Assembly: GCA_964017235.1 (NCBI GenBank)
Contig: OZ024936.1
Span: 54,921,028 to 54,985,027, forward strand
Direction: 5' to 3'
Length of the DNA: 64,000 bases
From: Sabellastarte sp. h YS-2021
Taxonomy: Eukaryota > Annelida > Polychaeta > Sabellida > Sabellidae
Shown here: piece by piece, positions 12,076-23,200 of the stretch
Layout of the letters: each line of letters opens with the position of its first letter
How positions within the stretch are numbered: the stretch's first letter is position 1
The notes under the pieces: model-generated
Told to the model about the DNA's origin: nothing
The model's database searches: none
Seen by the model: the letters and a program-made list of their open reading frames with translations, nothing else
Translations under genes and position numbers: made by a program

Positions 12076-13652
12076 TCTTTTTTGGTATGCATTTCATGTC
12101 TATTAAAAGTAGAGAAACAATGTTGGCAACTATGTTTGAGTAGCATGTTCTGCCACTCATGATCAGAATTGCGTGGACAAGACCCCTTGTTATATTTAAA
12201 ACAAGGCACTACTTTTGTGATCTTGGATCTTTCCCCAACTACACCCTGGTGAGCAGAAGATGTTTGAGCATACCGTTTCCGAATTTTGTTGACCTCTTTC
12301 AAATTACTCCAATTAACTACACCATCTTGCATGCGATGTAGTAAGACACTGTGGGCACCCTTAGCTGATTCCCAACTGTAATCACATGCGTCTTGTAAAA
12401 GTTCAGTTAAGTACTCTACCATATTCTCTCTAATGGTGGCATCCTGCTCCTCTTGGCGTATTCTGAGAAAGCCCAACATCCACTGGCAAGTGGTAAGCTG
12501 GTCATAGGATGGGCGTTTACGTAAGCTGCCTACAAAGGCTAAATCTTGTGGCCATTTAGGTTTCTGTTTAGCCTCTTTGTGAACCTTTTTCTGTATAGTC
12601 TCTAATAAAATATCAAGGTTACCTGGTGAAACCTGAACTGCATCTTCTAGTTCCTGATAACGTCTGTTGACCTTGTGGTGTATTGCTTGAGAATTCTTCA
12701 GTGCCTGCAAGGAAGGTATAAGCGTGTCTTCTTCTTCTGTCACACCAGTAGGCTGCTGACTCGAAGCAGTTGTGGCCAGTTGTCCCAAGGAGTGCCGAGC
12801 CTGATTTGTTAGTTGTGGTACCTGATTGGTCAGTATCGGCGCACCTGTGGAAAGTAAATGAGAAGCACCAGAGATCTGTTCCTGACCTAGGGAATAACAT
12901 ATATCAGATACAAGTGGCAGTGGCCTGGTCTGAGCACTGGCGGTTGACTGCTGTGCATTCCCTGCCATGGCTGCTGCTGCCCCTCCTGGAACCTGTAACT
13001 GAGGATATGAAACAGAAGGCAATGGAAATGTACCATTTACTGACGAGACAAAAGTGTTATGTGATGGCATTTGCACATTCTTAGGAGTTCTAACAGCATT
13101 CAACTTGATAGTACTATGACCAGGAATCTGAGTGACAGCCCTTTGCTGTGAGCCATTGATTAATGGTCGAATGACACCACTGGAACCATTAATAGTGTCC
13201 ATTGAAGCATGACTGACAGAATGTCTCACCTGTTCCCTTCTGGGTGAATAAACAACATTTACATGATCTGATTGAATCCGACTTTCCTGAGCCTGTAATT
13301 TGGTGGCCATATCTGCTATCATACGCCTGTCTTTAGCTGCTTGCTCTTCTAAACTGTTAAATCTTTTACTGATGTTCTTTAACTCTCTCAGTAACACAAT
13401 TTCAGTACTAACAGATTTCTGAGTCGGATCTGAAGAGGTACTATCAAACAGACCACTGCCACTTACTTGTCTAGTTGAGCCCTTCGTCTGATGATCAGAT
13501 ACATGTGAATCAGAGTTGTGTAAATGACTCGCCTGTAAATCAGTGTCCTGGTTGTCATCTGAGTCTTCTGTGTTTCCAGATCTCAAGGGACATCTCCTGT
13601 GCAATGGTGGGTCATGTGAAGACCCACACCCACTACAGTCCTTGGCAGCCAT
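12051..13652 (-). CDS. YR-2 Gag-like protein
   Basis: Structural, nucleic-acid-binding protein of the retrotransposon, 533 residues from the first ATG (13652; the frame is open five codons further up). The N-terminal half is polar with a probable coiled-coil stretch (LRELKNISKRFNSLEEQAAK). The middle is rich in Gln, Ala and Pro. The conserved core near residue 365 (KWPQDLAFVGSLRKRPSYDQ) is shared with the decayed gag at 15701-15910. The C-terminus carries a Cys/His cluster (CFKYNKGSCP, DHEW, HSCQHC, H-x3-H, KEC) of the type seen in DIRS-group Gags. Stop is TAA at 12051-12053. Confidence 0.85.
   Translation of the reverse strand: MAAKDCSGCGSSHDPPLHRRCPLRSGNTEDSDDNQDTDLQASHLHNSDSHVSDHQTKGSTRQVSGSGLFDSTSSDPTQKSVSTEIVLLRELKNISKRFNSLEEQAAKDRRMIADMATKLQAQESRIQSDHVNVVYSPRREQVRHSVSHASMDTINGSSGVIRPLINGSQQRAVTQIPGHSTIKLNAVRTPKNVQMPSHNTFVSSVNGTFPLPSVSYPQLQVPGGAAAAMAGNAQQSTASAQTRPLPLVSDICYSLGQEQISGASHLLSTGAPILTNQVPQLTNQARHSLGQLATTASSQQPTGVTEEEDTLIPSLQALKNSQAIHHKVNRRYQELEDAVQVSPGNLDILLETIQKKVHKEAKQKPKWPQDLAFVGSLRKRPSYDQLTTCQWMLGFLRIRQEEQDATIRENMVEYLTELLQDACDYSWESAKGAHSVLLHRMQDGVVNWSNLKEVNKIRKRYAQTSSAHQGVVGERSKITKVVPCFKYNKGSCPRNSDHEWQNMLLKHSCQHCFSTFNRHEMHTKKECTKAPKN
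12054..12060 (-). promoter_or_regulatory. Candidate -1 ribosomal frameshift site A AAA AAC
   Basis: The minus strand reads CCA AAA AAC TAA in the gag frame, so the canonical heptamer A AAA AAC sits directly before the gag stop, in the correct register. A -1 slip enters the RT frame at CTA ATC AAA. I did not find an obvious downstream pseudoknot by eye. Reinitiation at the overlapping ATG is the alternative. Confidence 0.6.
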
Positions 13653-13797
13653 CCTGTTGTTAATCAACGTCTGTGATGCATAAAACTACAGTATCAATCA
13701 AAAGACACAGGTAAAATCCCAAGTAGTAAACATAAGGTCACATAAAATGTTCAAGAATTGAATTGAAACAGTGAAAGCCAAGAAAAAATGGCATCTA

Positions 13798-13981
13798 AAA
13801 ACTTTATAACAATCCTTGTTCAAGTTCAATTCAAATAATAAACAAAGACAGGCGGGAAAACAGGCATATAACAGGGAAGGTGTAGTAATACATGAAAATA
13901 GTGCCTGAGTCATACTAATACACAAAACTACCTAAGGCCAGTGACTGAACCACCTTCCCCATGTTAGGTAAGGTAGCTACA
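13798..13981 (-). repeat. YR-2 A1 terminal repeat
   Basis: 184 bp matching the A parts at 6326-6509 and 7337-7520. It is the 5' end of the element on the minus strand and is expected to hold the start of the transcript. Its outer edge carries the ACA crossover trinucleotide at 13979-13981. Confidence 0.9.
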
Positions 13982-15300
13982 TGCTGGGGCCCATCATGGC
14001 ACCCAACTCTATTTCTTTCTTTAAATATTTTGAAATATCAATGCTGAGTAGTGGTTACATATATCCGTATTATGTAACTCTAAACTATTATAGATGGACA
14101 AAGGAAATCCAAACCTAATGTACTGGATCAATCTGTTATCCGGATCATCCTTAAGCTAAGTTTCCCATGCGCTAATGTTTAAACCAGAGACAATTGGAAT
14201 TCTTGCTTGACGATAATTTGGCTCATTAGTAGGTAAGATAACATCTGCCACTTCAAAATATGTTTTAATCAAATTGATGTTAACTGGAGGTAGATCTGGA
14301 CCTATAAATTTAAAATCAGTGGATTCTAAGGCCAAATAACCAACAGTTTTGCTTGGGGTGTTAACATCTCAAACCGTATCATGTCGAAGATGATTATTAG
14401 CACCCTGGACAAATGTTTTAACATTGCTAGAACTAGTAGCATTACAAACAAGATCAGAATCCAGTGAAACAATGTGGTGACCACAATACTCCACCTCCAC
14501 CTTAGGGGACTTGCTTGCAAAGCTCTGATCTGCTAGATCTATCTGAGCTAAAAGTTTATCAATGATATGTACTATGTAATAAGTATAGGAACAACCATAG
14601 TGATACAAACATGTATTATTCTTATAAAATTCCTCATACACAGTCTGGGCTGCCCAACCGTCTTGTCTTGTGTAATAATTAACTCTAGTGGACCTAATTA
14701 GGCCAAACTCAAGAGTGCCTACAATCTGAAGGTAGCCTAATACCCGCATGAAAGGGATTAAGGATACTAGCTATTCCTCATCATCGACTGCCCAAATATA
14801 AAACCCATGAGAAAGGTCAGATTCATTCTTAGCCAAATATATATCATAAATATCTGGCTCCAAGGATCACCATGGCTACTCCAATAATTTGTAAATGAGA
14901 CATCAATACAAGATTTTTCTAATATATAGGACTGGCCCCTCTTAATGTCAGGTCACTGGGCCTCGCCCTCTCCCTCCAGGACTTTAGTAGTACCAGAACT
15001 TAAATCCAGCTCTTTATCATACATTGCAAACGAGAAATAATGACCACCATCACGACACTGCCTGCTGTCGCCCTAGGGAGAGCCCACATACTCATTGTTT
15101 TGCAATTTAACACTATCCTTCACAAATATACTTTGCAATACATCTTCATCATCACAAATTATGCAACCACCAGTGACATAATGTTCAAATCATCCATATG
15201 TATTATGTCGAAAAAACTAAAGATCAATTAAATCACTGTCTGTTGCAAAAGTTAACTCTTTATAATTTACAACTTGTTCTATATTTGCAGAGTGTCCAGG
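13982..15300 (-). pseudogene. Decayed RT N-terminal region of YR-1, 5' part
   Basis: Continuation of the RT interrupted at 5498. Reading the minus strand away from the junction, 13982-14330 translates to blocks such as NYRQARIPIVSGLN, IRFGFPLS and KEIELGAMMGP. These parallel NFQDARILLPSKINF, IKYGFPLD and ETELAHGAIIGPF of YR-2. Stops and frameshifts are present. 14330-15300 holds longer open stretches (for example 14369-14749) that correspond in position to the unconserved N-terminal region of the RT protein, without a recognisable domain. Confidence 0.7.
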
Positions 15301-15315
15301 TGATTGTCGTAGATC

Positions 15316-16540
15316 CTACCTTACACTACTGGATTTAACTTCATGTGCTTTAACACTTTTCTTAGCAGTGCACTTGGATTCCGGATGAGTCATAAAACGT
15401 CCTTGTTTGTGACAAAATAGGCAGATATGCTTGTAGATCCCATGGTGACTGTCACTGTTACAGCTACCATCATGAAAAAAAATTGAAAATTCCTGTGTTG
15501 TTGAGGTTCTTACTGTTAAGAACAGCAATCTGTGAAGAACTTACACGATTGAGAGCCCATTGTGTGGTATCATCCCAAAGCAACCTCCCTTTTTCAACAT
15601 CCGTCATGGAAACAGTCCACGCTTGAATGGCTGGCCATGGCAAGGCTACGGCATCACGCAATGCAAGGGTTACCTGAGTGAGGACTTAGCAACGTGTTGT
15701 TCATATCTGCAGGACATTATTCAGCTGAGCTACCGCCCACTGCTGGAGGTTCATGTCATCATAAGCTGGCTTACGTGAATTAGCTGAAGCCACAAACCCC
15801 TCATTTGGCCACCTCCCCTCAGGTCGGGAATTGGGTGTCTCTGTAGTGTTATATCTCCCAGATTTACGTCTAGCAGACAGGGGCTTACCTGGGATCACTT
15901 CACGCTGCACACGTGCCTCAGAGTCTTTCCACGTTGGAAACTTCAGGAAAGGATCTCAGTTTGTCAACACTAGGTGTGATTGCATCCCTACAATAGCCCT
16001 GTCACTGTTCTAAAGCTTTGCCGCCACCAGTTGTCGCCTGGGCATCGCCTAGTCCCGTACTATGAACGCTGGATACATCAGATCTTCTCTAGCTGGCCAC
16101 TTGTATGAATTAATCAAGTTGGCATGAGGGGTTACTTCCCCCACAGTATTCTTGATTTGAGATGCAGACTTGAGTTTGGGCAATCTGAAGGTGACATTAT
16201 CTCTTCCTGTGGCAGCCACAGTCAGAATGGGAATAGAACTAAAAGATACTGTTACCTTTAATTCTGTCCATGTGCGCCATAATCTGACGATTAGATTCCT
16301 CCAGATGCTTCAGTGTACTCAGAATGGTCTCAGAACCCACGTTTGGTCACTGTACTTCTAACAGTTCATCACCCCCAGACGTGGCCAGACTAACGTTATT
16401 CAAATAAGAATGTCCACACCAGTCACTTCTTGTTCCTGTACAGTCTCCTTGCTGTCATTTTTCTTGTTTTCAGGTTTATGAGATACTGGTTTCTTCTACA
16501 TACTGGTACTTAATGGAGACTTCTTCCTAGTCGAAGGCAT
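15316..16540 (-). pseudogene. Decayed gag of YR-1
   Basis: The start ATG lies at 16540 (MPSTRKKSPLSTSM then a stop). The middle, 15701-15910, has RWPNEGFVASANSRKPAYDD, clearly homologous to the YR-2 gag core KWPQDLAFVGSLRKRPSYDQ. The C-terminal Cys/His cluster at 15330-15480 reads GSCNSDSHHGIYKHICLFCH followed by H-x4-C. Multiple frameshifts and stops. Position and strand agree with YR-1 RT and YR remnants to the left. Confidence 0.75.
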
Positions 16541-17249
16541 GATCACCGTACAGGTAGATAAAAATATAAAACTTCCAAGAGAACCTGTAAAAAATTAAAA
16601 TAACCTTGTGTGTCCTTTGACTTCGTGATTCAATATGAAATACCTATATCGATGTAGAAGTTAAATGAGGCATGACCTAATTTCTGATTGGATGTGACCC
16701 ATAACAAGAATAATTTTATTTAACTTTGAAGTTTTTGGTAGATCAGAAACTGAGGAAGCAGACCCATATGCAGGCTGTGCTGTTCAGTTTACACCAATAC
16801 AAGCTCAGTGCGAAAACTTATAGAAGATTGAGCAAAGTTTCATTATTCCGTTAAGTTTTGATTAATGATAAAATATCATAATATATAAGTATTTAAAGAG
16901 TCACAATATAGTTAAGAGCTTGTATTACAGTTCTACAGTGCATACTAAAGGTCATTTGTTCACTTTGGTGTCCATGGAGAAGGATTACTAGCGTCAGTCT
17001 CCCTCCCATTCTGAATCACATTGGGGAGCATAAGTTTATTTTTATATATACATTAAAGTTACTATCCTAAGTCAGCTCCGAGAGACATACCATGCCCCCC
17101 GAGTGACAATTGCCCAATGGTGGATTTGAACCCGGCACTTATGGCAAACCCATTTCCAGGAAAAGCCAAGTGTCAGGGGGATAGAGTAGGGGAAGTATAT
17201 GTATATTTATTGGGCACTGGTTATGGAATGCCTCAAAGCCCAATTAGGG
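16541..17249. other. Probable 5' UTR of YR-1 and junction with YR-3
   Basis: No gene seen. It separates the 5' end of YR-1 from the 3' end of YR-3, which lie head to tail on the minus strand. A stretch at 17125-17150 resembles a tRNA B box on the minus strand (GGGTTCAAATCC), but no A box was found. Confidence 0.4.
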
Positions 17250-17630
17250 GTAGACTATGCATTTATCATACTTACAAAAGAGGAAGCAATTTCAGCCCTG
17301 CTGCACTCATTCAGAAAGCCAATAGCCATGTGACTTGTTTGCTTGTATGGAAAAGTGAGCATTATAAGCACATGTTGCCTCCGACCACCTAAATGTGTGG
17401 AAAGTGTTATATGTGGGGGTAAAACCAAGCTGGACAATGAGTTTTGGAAAACCTTTTCTCAACTTGGAGTCAGTGACGATTCTAAAGCCATTATTCACAC
17501 AAATCTATACCTCTCCAGGGCTCCTCGAAGAGCGGATACAGCACACAGACGGTAAGGGTATAAGTTTGGAAGGATTATTGCATGTATCAGATGCCAGCTA
17601 AGGTCAAATAGCACTTAGCATAGGAATATG
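17250..17630 (-). pseudogene. Decayed YR of YR-3, C-terminal part
   Basis: Minus-strand pieces of a second decayed tyrosine recombinase: LTLAGI next to the foldback insertion, then LTVCAVSALRGALERYRF, QLGFTPTYNTFHTFRW (the HxxR box) and KSHGYWLSE (the HGxW box). At least two frameshifts separate them. The nucleophilic Tyr cannot be placed. The first residues continue those at 19532-19934 across the 1.9-kb foldback element. Confidence 0.75.
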
Positions 17631-19531
17631 TAAGGAGGCCTGGAAGGGACATAGAACTGTTTTCCTTGCATTTTTTTATCTCGTTACCACAAGATAGTAA
17701 GTCATTCCCACAAGTTAGTAAGTCGTTACCACAAGATACTAAGTCATTACCACAAGATACTAAGTCATTCCCACAAGATACTAAGTTGTTCCCACAAGTT
17801 AGCAAGTCATTACCACAAGATAGAAAGTCGTTCCCACAAGTTAGCAAGTTGTTCCCACAAATTAGCAAGTCGTTCCCACAAGTTAGCAAGTCATTACCAC
17901 AAGTTAGCAAAGTCGTTCCCACATGATACTAACTCATTCCCACAAGTTAGCAAAGTCATTACCACAAGATACTAACTCGTTCCTGCAAATTAGCAATGTC
18001 GTTACCACAAGATACTAACTCGTTCCCACAAGTTAGCAAAGTCGTTACCACAAGATACTAACTCGTTCCCACAAGTTAGCAAAGTCGTTACCACAAGATA
18101 TTAACTCATTCCCACAAGTTAGCAATGTCATTACCACAAGATATAAAGTCATTCCCACAAGTGCTACTAAGTCATGCTTTGATGTCAATGTACAGGCAAT
18201 TTGTTTGTCTATGATACCTAACTTCTATAGATGTCACCCATCTACTAGCATACCATTCAAGTTTACATACCCTTGTAGGCCTCCAGAGCTCGCATGTTTC
18301 CTGTTATTTTACATGTCAAACTTTCATACCATTATGGTTATCATTTTATCAATTTTAATGGTTATTCTTCTAAGTTACCTAATTAGTGACCTTCAGAGGT
18401 CATGTACTTATTGTTACAGGTATACTGCAATACTGTCTTTTAGAGATTGAATACTAATTGCGTTACAGTGTCTATATGTGATACCTAAGGGGGAACCAAG
18501 GTATTGGATATAAAGAAGGGGTTGAGAATGATAAGACTATGCAATTTACTGTATGAAAAGTCTATGCAATTTGCAGCACAGCTAACACGAGTTTTGCTGC
18601 ATCCAGGTACATAGCTTGTATGAGAATCCAGTGGAGATATGGCAAGGCATGCTGTGCCAAAAAGCACCCAGTCCAATGTAACATACTGAAATTTCTTCGA
18701 AGGACCAAGGAAAGTACCATAAAACAGGCATTTTGCTATCTTGCTATCCTGTGGGAACGACTCGGTAACTTGTGGTAACGACTTGGTAACTTGTGGGAAC
18801 AACTTGATAACTTGTGAGTACGACTTGGCAACTTGTGGGAACGACTTGGTAACTTGTGGGAACGACTTTCTAACTTGTGGGAATGACTTTCTAACTAACT
18901 TGTGGGAACGACTTGCTAACTTGTGGGAATGACTTGCTATCTTGTGGGAACGACTTTCTATCTTGTGGTAACAACTTTGCTAATTTGTGGGAATGAGTTA
19001 GTATCTTGTGGGAACGACTTTCTAACTTGTGGGAACGACTTTCTAACTTGTGGGAACGACTTGCTATCTTGTGGGAACAACTTTCTAACTTGTGGGAACG
19101 ACTTTCTAAATTGTGGGAATGACTTGCTTTCTTGTGGGAACAACTTGCTAACCTGTGGTAATGACTTGCTAACTTGTGGGAACGACTTTCTATCTTGTGG
19201 TAATGACTTTTCTAACTTGTGGGAACAACTTAGTATCTTGTGGTAACGACTTGCTAATTTGTGGGAACGATTTGCTAACTTGTGGGAACGACTTAGTATC
19301 TTGTGGTAACGACTTACTAACTTGTGAGAATGACTTCCTATCTTGTAGGAACGACTTTCTATCTTGTGGTAACGACTTGCTAACTTGTGGGAACGACTTA
19401 GTATCTTGTGGTAATGACTTACTAACTAGTGGGAACGACTTCCTATCTTGTGGGAATGACTTACTATCTTGTGGTAACAAGATAAAAAAAATGCAAGGAA
19501 AACAGTTCTATGTCCCTTTCAGGGCTCTGTA
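17631..19531. mobile_element. Foldback-type transposon FB-A with 21-bp repeat arms
   Basis: A non-coding 1,901-bp element. Ends are inverted: left TAAGGAGGCCTGGAAGGGAC, right (reverse complement) TACAGAGCCCTGAAAGGGAC. Each is followed by ATAGAACTGTTTTCCTTGCA and an A/T run. Inside these lie two inverted arms made of a degenerate 21-bp repeat (CACAAGTTAGCAAGTCGTTCC): left 17690-18165, right 18746-19485. A unique core occupies 18166-18745. AATATG flanks both sides (17625-17630 and 19532-19537), and removing the element plus one copy restores the YR-3 YR reading (NLVPYSYAK). This matches the architecture of Drosophila FB and sea urchin TU foldback elements. No transposase is encoded. Confidence 0.88.
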
Positions 19532-19934
19532 AATATGGCACTAAATTGGAAATGCGCATAAAACTGAAAAAGGCCATCAAGAAAATAGCCTTGATGGTAT
19601 AACTGGAGGGAATTGTGTCAAACAGATCGAATAACTTTGCGAGAGTATCCAATGACATAATATTTCTCTGGGTGATTGACAAGGGATGATTAATTTGCAT
19701 GGATTTTGTGAAATATTTAATGTCAGGGTGATCCAAGAGTGAATGTTGTTTACCCATCATTACAAAATTAGATTTAATTGCTAATATGTTGTTTGCCACC
19801 ATGTGTATACTAACACCATTCTGAACTAAAAATTCTAAAGATTCCATGATAGGTTGAATTGAAACACAGTTTATTTCAATGTGAGTGCATATACAGAAAC
19901 CGATAAAATTTCCAAAAAGGAGGCGCAATATCAC
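19532..19934 (-). pseudogene. Decayed YR of YR-3, N-terminal part
   Basis: A minus-strand frame with a SAM-like N-domain (MESLEFLVQNGVSIHMVANN) and the start of the catalytic core, including the first Arg in AFFSFMRISNLVPY. It is interrupted at NLVPY by foldback element FB-A and continues at 17630. The frame is open over about 130 codons, so this recombinase decayed less than YR-1. Confidence 0.8.
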
Positions 19935-20059
19935 CTAGTTTTTGGCCTCAGGGCCCCTCTAACTCTATGGGAGGCCTGTTGCATGAGAGATGCCAGATAG
20001 GTTCGATCTGAAACAAAGTGCAGTGTATGTTAGACACAAAATATTAGATTTTGGGGTCC

Positions 20060-20187
20060 AGGTCCAATATGTCTCCTGTGACCTGCACCCACCTGGGGTC
20101 ATTAACATGTGTAAGTGATTCTGTGTGCTGGTAGGGGTGTTTTGCCAATATGAAAACCGATCAGCAAAGGTGTTCCGTTTGCTAGTA
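20060..20187 (-). pseudogene. RNase H tail of YR-3
   Basis: Minus-strand translation FYVTSKRNTFADRFSYWQ corresponds to VIHIPGKQNCVADTLSRL of YR-2. It is the distal end of the RNase H domain whose proximal part lies at 24004-24300; the LINE at 20201-24003 separates them. Confidence 0.7.
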
Positions 20188-20200
20188 ACATAAAAGTATA
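20187..20200. repeat. Target-site duplication of the LINE, left copy
   Basis: AACATAAAAGTATA here and again at 24003-24016, directly after the LINE's A-rich tail. One or two A residues are ambiguous with the tail. Confidence 0.85.
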
Positions 20201-20201
20201 T

Positions 20202-23200
20202 GTATATTTTGGTAATTACGTTATTTCACAATTGGAAAATTATATTGGCCATAATATAATAATTGGAGGGGACTTAAATATTTCACTCGATCACATTGAA
20301 CACAAAATAAGTTCTGTTCCATGTTATAGTGATCAGTTACTACTCTTGCAACAAATGCTTGATGTAATAGATATCTGGAGAATCTTAAATCCGAACAAAT
20401 TAAGATATACTAGACGCCAAAGGGCCAGATCAGGTTTTTCTCAGTCTAGACTTGATTATTTCTTAATATCGTGTCATTTACAATATAGCGTGAAAAATAT
20501 TGATATTCTCCCTAGTATTAAATCTGACCATAGTCTAATTCAGCTAGTTTTAATTATAATTGATGAACCCGCAAGAGGAAAAGGACTGTGGAAACTAAAC
20601 TCTAGTCACTTACTACAGTCAGAATTTATAACATTGATCAGCAAAACAATAGAAAATGCAAAAATAGATGCACAAAATTTGAAAAACAAATCTTTGACTT
20701 GGGATTTTATTAAATGCAGAATACGCACCGAGTCAATATCTTATGCAATAAAAGTAAAGAAAAGAAATTTTATTAAAGTAAAAGAATTGAATGTCAGACT
20801 TACAGAATTAGAGGAAACAGTTAGCAATACTCCTGCTATAAACCACCTTGAGGAAATGACAATAATTAAAAAACAGTTAGAGGACATCTTTTTAGAAAGG
20901 GCTCGAGGGACTATTATTAGGTCAAGATGTAAACATGTACTTGAATTTGAAAAGCCATCAAAATATTTCCTAAACCTTGAAAAAGCTAACAACAATCGTA
21001 AAAATATTAGGTCACTTGTTGTCAATGGGGAAAAGATCCATGATCCTGTAAAAATTTTAGAAGCACAACAACATTTCTATTCAGAATTATATACTGAATC
21101 AAAAGGTGCACTCAAATACGACTGCAATGAAACATATTTAAGCAAATTAGATTTACCTCAAATTTCACAAATTTCAAGAGAGAGTTGTGAGAAACCCTTT
21201 ACTCTTGCTGAAATAAAAGCAGCTGTTAAATCCCTACCCTTAAATAAATCTCCTGGACCAGATGGTCTGCCTATTGAATTTTACACAAAATTCTGGAATG
21301 ACATTGCTGACATTGTTTTTGATAGCTATTGTGACTCTTTCAAATCAGGCATATTAACAATAACTCAAAGGCAGGGCATCATATGCTTAATCCCTAAAAA
21401 GGGAAAAGACTTGACAGATTTAAAATCATGGCGCCCTCTCTCCATTCTCAACACCGACTACAAAATACTGACAAAAGTTCTTTCGAATAGATTGAAAATT
21501 GCACTTTCAGAAATTATAAACCCAGACCAAGTTGGATACATGGAAAATAGATTTTGTGGAGAAAATACAAGACTTATTGCAGATATAATAGATTATACAA
21601 CCTTATACAAATGCCCTTGCATAATGCTGTTAGCCGATTTTGAGAAGGCTTTTGATAGCATTCGCTGGAACTTCTTGAGTAGTTGTCTAAAATCATATGG
21701 ATTTGGTCCAAATTTTCGAAAATGGATCTCTACTATCTACAATAATACTGAAAGTTGTGTTACTAACAATGGCTATCAATCGAAGTTCTTTAAGCTCTCA
21801 CGAGGCATAAGGCAAGGGTGTCCCCTAAGTGCTCTTTTGTTTCTTCTACCTGCAGAAGTTATTGCTACTGTGATACGCAATTCTGATCAGGTGAAAGGTA
21901 TCTCACTAAACAATACTAACTTTAAACTCTGTCAACTGGCAGATGACATGACCTTATTTCTAAATAACATCACATCAGTAAAATATGCATTAAAACTATT
22001 TGAGGAATTTTATCGCTATGCAGGATTAAAGTTGAACAAAAGAAAAACAGAAGCCTTCATAGTCTATAATAATGGTTCTATCATGTTAGAAGATGACTTA
22101 GGTATTTCATGGATCAATAAACCATTTAAAGCCCTTGGAATATGGTTTGCGTCAAATCAAGAGGAAATGATAAAGCTGAATATTGCTGACAAAGCAGACA
22201 AGATTAAAAGCATATTAAATTTGTGGCAGGGCAGAGTCCTAACTTTGACAGGCAAGATAACTATTTTGAAATCCCTTGTTCTGCCTCACATTTTACACCT
22301 TGCATATGTCCTTCCTCTATGTGAAACACTACTAATGGATCTAGACATATTGTTCTTCGACTTTGTATGGAATAAGAGAAAGCATCTGGTCTCAAAGCAA
22401 ACTTTGTTGCAGTCCTATGATATGGGTGGACTAAAAATGTTATCTATAGCTGACATGGTAAAAACTGCCAAAATAATGTGGGTTAAAAGGTTTTCTAATG
22501 AAATAAATGCAAAATGGAAAGTTCTCTCTGAAAATCGAATGGGTTTAAATAGGGAACAACTGTTTCACAAAAGTATGTTCAAAAATATTAAGCTTAAACC
22601 ACAAACTGCTTTTTACTGTGATCTTCTGTCCATCTGGTTCCACCTTGTTACTGTTGAACCAATGACATTCAAAGAGCTTTTAGAAGAAAACCTTTTTCAT
22701 AATGACTTAATTACCATAGGTGACAGGGCTATTGATTCTGAGTATTCTGACTGGCAACACATGGGTATAGCTAAAGTCTGTGATATTTTAAAACATGATC
22801 GCTCTTTCAAGAGTAAGATAGAATTAGAAACTATTTACAACATAACTATACCAAACATGAAATACAACAAAATTATTAGTTCATTGAAATCCAAAATAGG
22901 AAATCTCCCATTAGGTAATAATTATTCATTAGAAACAACTATCCCACAGTTATGTTTTAAAAATATAGCCAAAGTAAATAGTAAACAAGTGTATATGCAC
23001 AAAATAAAATTAATGAATAAAACTCCTGCAAGTCAAAATAAATGGGCAGAATACTATCCTTTTCTAGAAGCAATAAACTGGAAAAAGATTTACCTTTTAC
23101 CATTTCAAATAGCCAGAAGTACATTACTAATAACTTTTCAGTTTAAAATTATCCACAGAATCTTTAATTGTAATTACAACCTTTTTAACTGGAAAATTCT

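Larger units (their letters stand above)
5499..13981 (-). mobile_element. YR-2: nearly intact DIRS/Ngaro-type tyrosine-recombinase retrotransposon
   Basis: This 8.48-kb element is read on the minus strand. The order is terminal repeat A1 (13798-13978), gag, RT-RNase H, YR, then B1, A2, X, B2, A3, X, B3. Gag, RT-RH and YR are all open. Split direct repeats (A1-body-B1-A2-B2) together with the absence of any visible methylase domain fit the Ngaro/PAT branch of YR retrotransposons rather than DIRS1, which has inverted ends. Left and right junctions each carry ACA (5496-5498 and 13979-13981), and so do the internal B/A junctions, as expected for YR strand exchange of a circular intermediate. It lies inside the YR-1 RT gene with no target duplication. 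Repeat copies differ at only about one or two positions in the stretches I compared, so the insertion is young. Confidence 0.9.

Noticed and set aside
17120-17160. tRNA-like B box GGGTTCAAATCC on the minus strand
   Set aside because: No A box at the expected distance and no SINE body or target duplication recognised.
17690-19485. CRISPR-like regular array
   Set aside because: Repeats are contiguous 21-bp units with no unique spacers, arranged as inverted arms, in a eukaryotic transposon.
17587-19532. Long Cys/Asn/Gly/Asp- or Ser/Phe/Pro-rich repeat proteins on both strands (also at 35499-37294 and 55789-57201)
   Set aside because: They are translations of the 21-bp foldback arm repeat, present on both strands and ending at element ends; no start context, signal peptide or splice partner.
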